A model generated the notes under the pieces. The model was not told where the DNA came from and did not search any database. It worked only from the letters and a program-made list of their open reading frames with translations. Made by a program: the position numbers and the translations under genes. From Rhizobium indicum (lineage in GTDB: Bacteria; Pseudomonadota; Alphaproteobacteria; Rhizobiales; Rhizobiaceae): a stretch of 64,000 bases of DNA. Of the stretch, positions 60,289 through 64,000 are shown piece by piece. How positions within the stretch are numbered: the first letter of the stretch is position 1; each line of letters opens with the position of its first letter. The DNA lies in the NCBI RefSeq assembly GCF_005862305.2, contig NZ_CP054021.1, positions 1,302,001 to 1,366,000 on the forward strand, given 5' to 3'.

Positions 60289-61110
60289 TCACGACCCTAT
60301 TCCATCGAGGAAGGATTCGACAGCGGCACTAAATTGCGACGGCCGCTGCAGCGGCGCGAAATGGCTGACACCGTTGAGATAGATCATCTCAGCGTTCGGA
60401 ATGCTGCGGGCAAGATATTCGGCATGGTCTGGCTTGATGAATTCGTCGTGCTCGGCGAGGACGATCGCGACCGGCACGTGGATCAGGCCCAAGTCGGCGG
60501 CCTGATAATTCGGCTCTGTCTGCATCATCAGGCTGACCGCCTCGACGAATGGATTAAAATCATCCGGCGTGGTGGACAATGCGGCGTAATCCTTGGCGTG
60601 CCGGCCGAAGCATCGGTCGATGACCGGGGTCGGAACGAATTCCAGCGTGCCGCTCGGATCCATGTTGCAGGCGAAGAAAAAGACGCCCTCGACCCGCGAC
60701 GGCGCCGTCATGGCGAGGATCAAAGCGATGCAGGCGCCGTCGCTCCAGCCGACAATGGCCGCCTTGTCGAGATGCAGTTGGTCCATGACGGCGAGCACAT
60801 CGGCAGCCATCAGCTCATAGCTATAGGGGCGTGAATCGCGGGTGCTTCTTCCATGGCCGCGGCTGTCGATCAGCACGACGCGGCGGCCGCGGCGCAAGAG
60901 TGCCGGGATCTGATAGCCCCAGTTGCCGCTGTGGCCGAGGCCGCCATGGAGGAGAATGACGGCTGGGCCGACGCCGTAGCTCGCATACCAGATACGGGCG
61001 CCGTCATGGGCGACATGACCGTCGACTGCTGCCGGCGGCAACGGGGCGGCGCCATGCGCTTCGAAATGGATGAGCTCGTCGTCGTCAAATTCCATAGCGA
61101 TCAGACTCAT
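60289..61110 (-). CDS. Alpha/beta hydrolase
   Basis: 273 residues from the ATG at 61110; the frame continues to 61200 but overlaps the divergent gene. Fold marks: LLHGGLGHSGNWGYQ, nucleophile IVGWSDGACIAL (Gly-x-Ser-x-Gly), acid VLAEHDEFIKPD and His GVSHFAPLQ. It is a cytoplasmic esterase or hydrolase of unknown substrate. Confidence 0.88.
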   Translation of the reverse strand: MSLIAMEFDDDELIHFEAHGAAPLPPAAVDGHVAHDGARIWYASYGVGPAVILLHGGLGHSGNWGYQIPALLRRGRRVVLIDSRGHGRSTRDSRPYSYELMAADVLAVMDQLHLDKAAIVGWSDGACIALILAMTAPSRVEGVFFFACNMDPSGTLEFVPTPVIDRCFGRHAKDYAALSTTPDDFNPFVEAVSLMMQTEPNYQAADLGLIHVPVAIVLAEHDEFIKPDHAEYLARSIPNAEMIYLNGVSHFAPLQRPSQFSAAVESFLDGIGS

Positions 61111-61199
61111 TGTTGCCGCAGCATAGAAAAGCCGGAAAACAGCCCAAGAACAACCGGAATCGCTCTCTAGCCCTTGCGATGCAACCAGGGGGATCAGCA

Positions 61200-62171
61200 T
61201 TGGGCAGGAAGCTTTTCTATTGTGCGGCGGTGATCGCCATTGCCGCGGCTGGCATTTACCTCAACAATACCAGTATGCTAGCGCAGCATCGATCCGGAAA
61301 ACCGGTGTTGCTCGCCCATCGGGGCATCGCCCAGCGGTTCGACGAAACCGATCTGAAGAACGACACCTGCACGGCGAGCCGGATGCTGCCGCCGAAACAC
61401 GATTATCTCGAAAACACCATCAGATCGATGCAGGCTGGCTTTGCCGCCGGCGCCGATATGGTCGAGATCGACGTGCATCCGACGACCGATGGGCAATTCG
61501 CCGTCTTTCACGACTGGACGCTCGACTGCCGCACCGACGGGCATGGCGTCACGCGCGAGCATTCGATGGCTGACATGAGGAAGCTCGACATCGGCTATGG
61601 CTATACCGCCGATGGCGGCAAGACCTTTCCCTTTCGCGGCCGGGGCATCGGCATGATGCCGACGCTTGCCGAGGTGCTGTCCACCTTTCCGGATCGGCGC
61701 TTCCTCATCAACATCAAGAGCCGCGATCCTTCCGAGGGTGAAAAGCTCGCCGCCGTGCTCAATGGGCTCTCCACTGAGCGACGGGCCGAGATCATCGTTT
61801 ATGGCGGCGACGAGCCGATCGACGTGCTCCGCCTGATGGCACCCGATATCAAGGCCGCCTCGCGCAAGAGCCTGAAGGGCTGCCTGTTCGGCTATATCGG
61901 CTATGGTTGGACCGGCCTGCTGCCGGACGAATGCAAACAGGCGATGATGCTGGTGCCGATCAATATCGCGCCGTGGCTCTGGGGCTGGCCGGATCGTTTT
62001 CTCGACCGGATGGCGGATGCCGGGACCGAGGTTTTCGTGCTCGGCCCCTATCGCGGCAGCGATTTTTCCACCGGCATCGACGACCCCGCGCAACTGGCGC
62101 AGCTGCCTGAGGACTATGCGGCGGGCATATGGACGAACGAGATCGAAGCGATCGGCAGGCTCGTGAAATGA
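61200..62171 (+). CDS. Glycerophosphodiester phosphodiesterase family protein
   Basis: 323 residues from a TTG at 61200, six bases after AGGGGGA; ATG codons at 61179 and 61110 are in frame but lack sites and overlap the divergent gene. An N-terminal membrane/signal segment (FYCAAVIAIAAAGIYL) leads the TIM barrel: LLAHRG, ENTIRSM, VEIDVHPTTDG and FHDWTLD carry the catalytic His/Glu/Asp. It splits glycerophosphodiesters in the periplasm or at the membrane. A good terminator follows. Confidence 0.88.
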   Translation: MGRKLFYCAAVIAIAAAGIYLNNTSMLAQHRSGKPVLLAHRGIAQRFDETDLKNDTCTASRMLPPKHDYLENTIRSMQAGFAAGADMVEIDVHPTTDGQFAVFHDWTLDCRTDGHGVTREHSMADMRKLDIGYGYTADGGKTFPFRGRGIGMMPTLAEVLSTFPDRRFLINIKSRDPSEGEKLAAVLNGLSTERRAEIIVYGGDEPIDVLRLMAPDIKAASRKSLKGCLFGYIGYGWTGLLPDECKQAMMLVPINIAPWLWGWPDRFLDRMADAGTEVFVLGPYRGSDFSTGIDDPAQLAQLPEDYAAGIWTNEIEAIGRLVK

Positions 62172-62174
62172 GGT

Positions 62175-62226
62175 TTGAAAGACGTCACATCGACCAGATC
62201 GATGCGAGGTCTTTCAATGTTTCCTT
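62175..62226 (+). terminator. Terminator behind the glycerophosphodiesterase gene
   Basis: TTGAAAGAC (62175-62183) pairs with GTCTTTCAA (62209-62217), with an inner CATCGA/TCGATG stem, followed by a T-rich TGTTTCCTTTTG. Confidence 0.6.
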
Positions 62227-62229
62227 TTG

Positions 62230-62276
62230 TGCATGTCGTACTCCCAAAACCGCTGCACAGTTTTGGGCGACCTGCA
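62230..62276. repeat. Rhizobial palindromic repeat, copy C
   Basis: TGCATGTCGTACTCCCAAAA, then CCGCTGCACAGTTTTGGGCG, then ACCTGCA: outer TGCATG-like and inner CCCAAAAC/GTTTTGGG arms. It is related to copies A and B through the central ACCGCTKMCACNNTTT core. It abuts the stop of the next gene. Confidence 0.65.
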
Positions 62277-64000
62277 TCAGAGACTGCCAGTCTGCAGCAA
62301 TGCCGGGATCTCCTCCGGGGAGACCGGCTTGGAGAAGCGGAAGCCTTGCGCCTCCTCGCAGTGGGCCTGGCGCAGGAAATCCATCTGGGCGTCGGTTTCG
62401 ACGCCTTCGGCGAGAACCGAGAGCTTCAGCGTCTGCGCCAGCGAAATGACCGCCGAGGCGATGGCAACGGCGGTCTTGTCGCCCGGCAGGGCCTCGACCA
62501 GCGAACGGTCCATCTTCAAGCGGTCGAAGGGGAAGGTCTTCAGCGCCGCCAGGCTGGAATAGCCGGAGCCGAAATCGTCGATCGACAGGCGCACGCCAAG
62601 CCCCCGCAGCGTTTCCATCATGGCAAGCGCGCGTTCGGCATTCTGCATCACCACGCTTTCGGTGACTTCCAGCTCCAGCCAGCGGGACTGCAGGCGGTGG
62701 CGCTCCAGCGCCTCGGCGACGTGGGTTGCGAAGTCAGGATCGGCGAACTGTTTAGCCGAGACGTTGACGGCAATCGTCAGCGGCGCCAGGCCCATGTCCT
62801 GCCAGTGGCGCGCCTGGCGGCAGGCCTCGTTCAGAACCCAGAGGCCGAGGGGAACGATAAGGCCGGTCTCTTCGGCGAGCGGAATGAAATTGACCGGAGG
62901 CACCCTGCCCTTTGCCGGATGGTTCCAGCGCACCAATGCCTCCAGCCCGGTGATGCGGCCGGTGGCGACGTCGACCTGCGGTTGGTATTGCAGGAACAAC
63001 TGCTGGCCAGTGATCGCCTGATGCAGTTCCTCCTGCTCGCCGAGCGGCATTCCCACAGGCGTGCTGCCGCCATCGTGATGCTGCAATGTGTTGCGGCCGA
63101 GCTCCTTGGCGCGGTACATGGCGCGGTCGGCATTGGCGAGAAGCTCTTCCGAGGTCGCGCCATCGAAGGGGAAGGCGGCAACGCCGATGCTGGAGGTGAC
63201 GGTGATTTCGCCATGCGCCCCACGGATCGGCCGGTTGATCGCCTTCTGCAGCTCGCGAAGGCGGCGCGTGATGCCGGCATCGTGGCTCGACTGGTGAACG
63301 AGCACCACGAGGAATTCGTCGCCGCCGAGACGCACCACCATATCGGACGCCCTGACGCTGTTGGCCATGCGGGCGGCGATCTCTTTCAGCACCTCGTCGC
63401 CGGCGGCGTGGCCGCGGCCGTCGTTGATGTCCTTGAAATTGTCGAGATCGATATAGGCGACGGTCACCTTGCGGTTGTTGCGCCGGGCCTGGTCAAGAAT
63501 GCTCGCCAGCCGTTCCTTGAGGAAGGCGCGGTTCGGCAGGCCCGTCAGATCGTCATGATGGGCCATGAAATGTATGCGGTCATCGACACGCTTGCGCTCG
63601 ATGGCGATGCCGGCGATATGGGTGGCGAGCGCCACCAGCGTCATCTCGTGCTCGGTGGGACGGCGGACTTCCCGGGAATAGAGCGCAAACGTGCCGAGCA
63701 CATTGTTCTGCGAGGTGGCGATCGGCGTCGACCAGCAGGATCGGAAGCCGAACGGCGCGATCATCGCGCGAAAATCCTCCCAGAGCGGATCAATCGTCAC
63801 GTCCTCGACGATCACCGTCTGGCCGCGCCAGACGGCGGTACCGCAGGAGCCGACCTTGGGGCCAATCGTGACGCCATCGATCAGGCGGCTATAGCCGCCG
63901 GGCAGATTGGGGGACGCGCCGTGATAGAGCCTGGTGCCCTCGCCGTCGAGTAGCAGCACGGATCCGTCAATCCCATCCAGCTGCGCCTCGATCATCAGCA
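62277..64000 (-). CDS. GAF-GGDEF-EAL cyclic-di-GMP enzyme (5' end outside window)
   Basis: At least 572 residues; the frame has an ATG at 63995 but the GAF fold begins earlier in relatives, so the true start probably lies beyond the window. Domains: GAF (IDGSVLLLDGEGTRLYHGAS to about 150), GGDEF with RLGGDEFLVVL and an upstream I-site RxxD (RASD), EAL with GLEALVRWNHPAKG, IAVNVSAKQF, LEVTES and DDFGSGYSSL, all key residues kept. It could both make and break cyclic di-GMP under GAF control. It is cytoplasmic in the visible part. Confidence 0.92.
   Translation of the reverse strand, partial: LMIEAQLDGIDGSVLLLDGEGTRLYHGASPNLPGGYSRLIDGVTIGPKVGSCGTAVWRGQTVIVEDVTIDPLWEDFRAMIAPFGFRSCWSTPIATSQNNVLGTFALYSREVRRPTEHEMTLVALATHIAGIAIERKRVDDRIHFMAHHDDLTGLPNRAFLKERLASILDQARRNNRKVTVAYIDLDNFKDINDGRGHAAGDEVLKEIAARMANSVRASDMVVRLGGDEFLVVLVHQSSHDAGITRRLRELQKAINRPIRGAHGEITVTSSIGVAAFPFDGATSEELLANADRAMYRAKELGRNTLQHHDGGSTPVGMPLGEQEELHQAITGQQLFLQYQPQVDVATGRITGLEALVRWNHPAKGRVPPVNFIPLAEETGLIVPLGLWVLNEACRQARHWQDMGLAPLTIAVNVSAKQFADPDFATHVAEALERHRLQSRWLELEVTESVVMQNAERALAMMETLRGLGVRLSIDDFGSGYSSLAALKTFPFDRLKMDRSLVEALPGDKTAVAIASAVISLAQTLKLSVLAEGVETDAQMDFLRQAHCEEAQGFRFSKPVSPEEIPALLQTGSL

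Noticed and set aside
62175..63953. 592-codon + strand frame opposite GGDEF/EAL
   Set aside because: Shadow of a gene with intact GGDEF and EAL motifs.

Overview
The window looks like chromosomal DNA of a Rhizobium species (R. etli / R. leguminosarum type). The reasons are its high GC content, alphaproteobacterial protein families (Ohr/OhrR, FixJ-type regulators, an NWEEF-tailed chemoreceptor, an RpsU with a TTG start) and palindromic intergenic repeats of the kind common in rhizobial chromosomes. The species assignment is inference; no rRNA or tRNA gene was seen.

The left part (1 to about 35 kb) is accessory in character. It holds a partial TIM-barrel sugar isomerase/epimerase, a cupin protein, a TetR regulator, and a tight four-gene RND efflux operon (two lipoprotein adaptors, an RND pump, a lipoprotein alpha/beta hydrolase) running leftward from 8.8 kb. 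The divergent TetR gene of this operon is a frameshifted wreck. Next come a glucoamylase-family protein, two FixJ-type regulators, a hairpin-rich spacer with two candidate small RNAs, and an 1851-residue hybrid kinase/ATPase/histidine kinase. From 19.8 to 23.4 kb lies a graveyard: a frameshifted secreted protein, a 165-bp RND remnant, a tyrosine recombinase tail, an IS66 transposase wreck and a duplicated efflux promoter feeding another TetR gene. A secreted low-complexity protein with a DUF2092 partner follows, then a patatin / acetoacetate decarboxylase / 3-hydroxybutyrate dehydrogenase operon. That operon is divergent from an intact TetR that is the close paralogue of the broken one at 9 kb. 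Two small P-loop kinases, an acetyltransferase and a large chemoreceptor close this part.

The right part (35.5 to 64 kb) reads as core chromosome: a CNNM/CorC transporter followed by the leftover tail of a second copy, trans-aconitate methyltransferase, glucose-6-phosphate dehydrogenase, a NUDIX hydrolase, a ParD/ParE pair, a HerA-like ATPase, two ABC-F proteins, an outer-membrane barrel, a VOC/DUF1579/DUF899 cluster with a MarR regulator, Ohr/OhrR, ribosomal protein S21, a cold-shock protein, two L,D-transpeptidases, an ATP-dependent DNA ligase with its exonuclease, hydrolases, a glycerophosphodiesterase and a GAF-GGDEF-EAL protein cut by the window end.

The most interesting signals are: (1) a 23-codon leader peptide with a 10-nt perfect Shine-Dalgarno and a 10-bp hairpin ahead of the second ABC-F gene, with sequences that could pair in competing ways; (2) three copies of one TGTTGACA-based operator module with reciprocal decay of pump and repressor; (3) two candidate anti-Shine-Dalgarno small RNAs between the FixJ-type regulator and the giant kinase; (4) a run of six consecutive spacers between 52.3 and 54.3 kb that each carry a different short tandem repeat.
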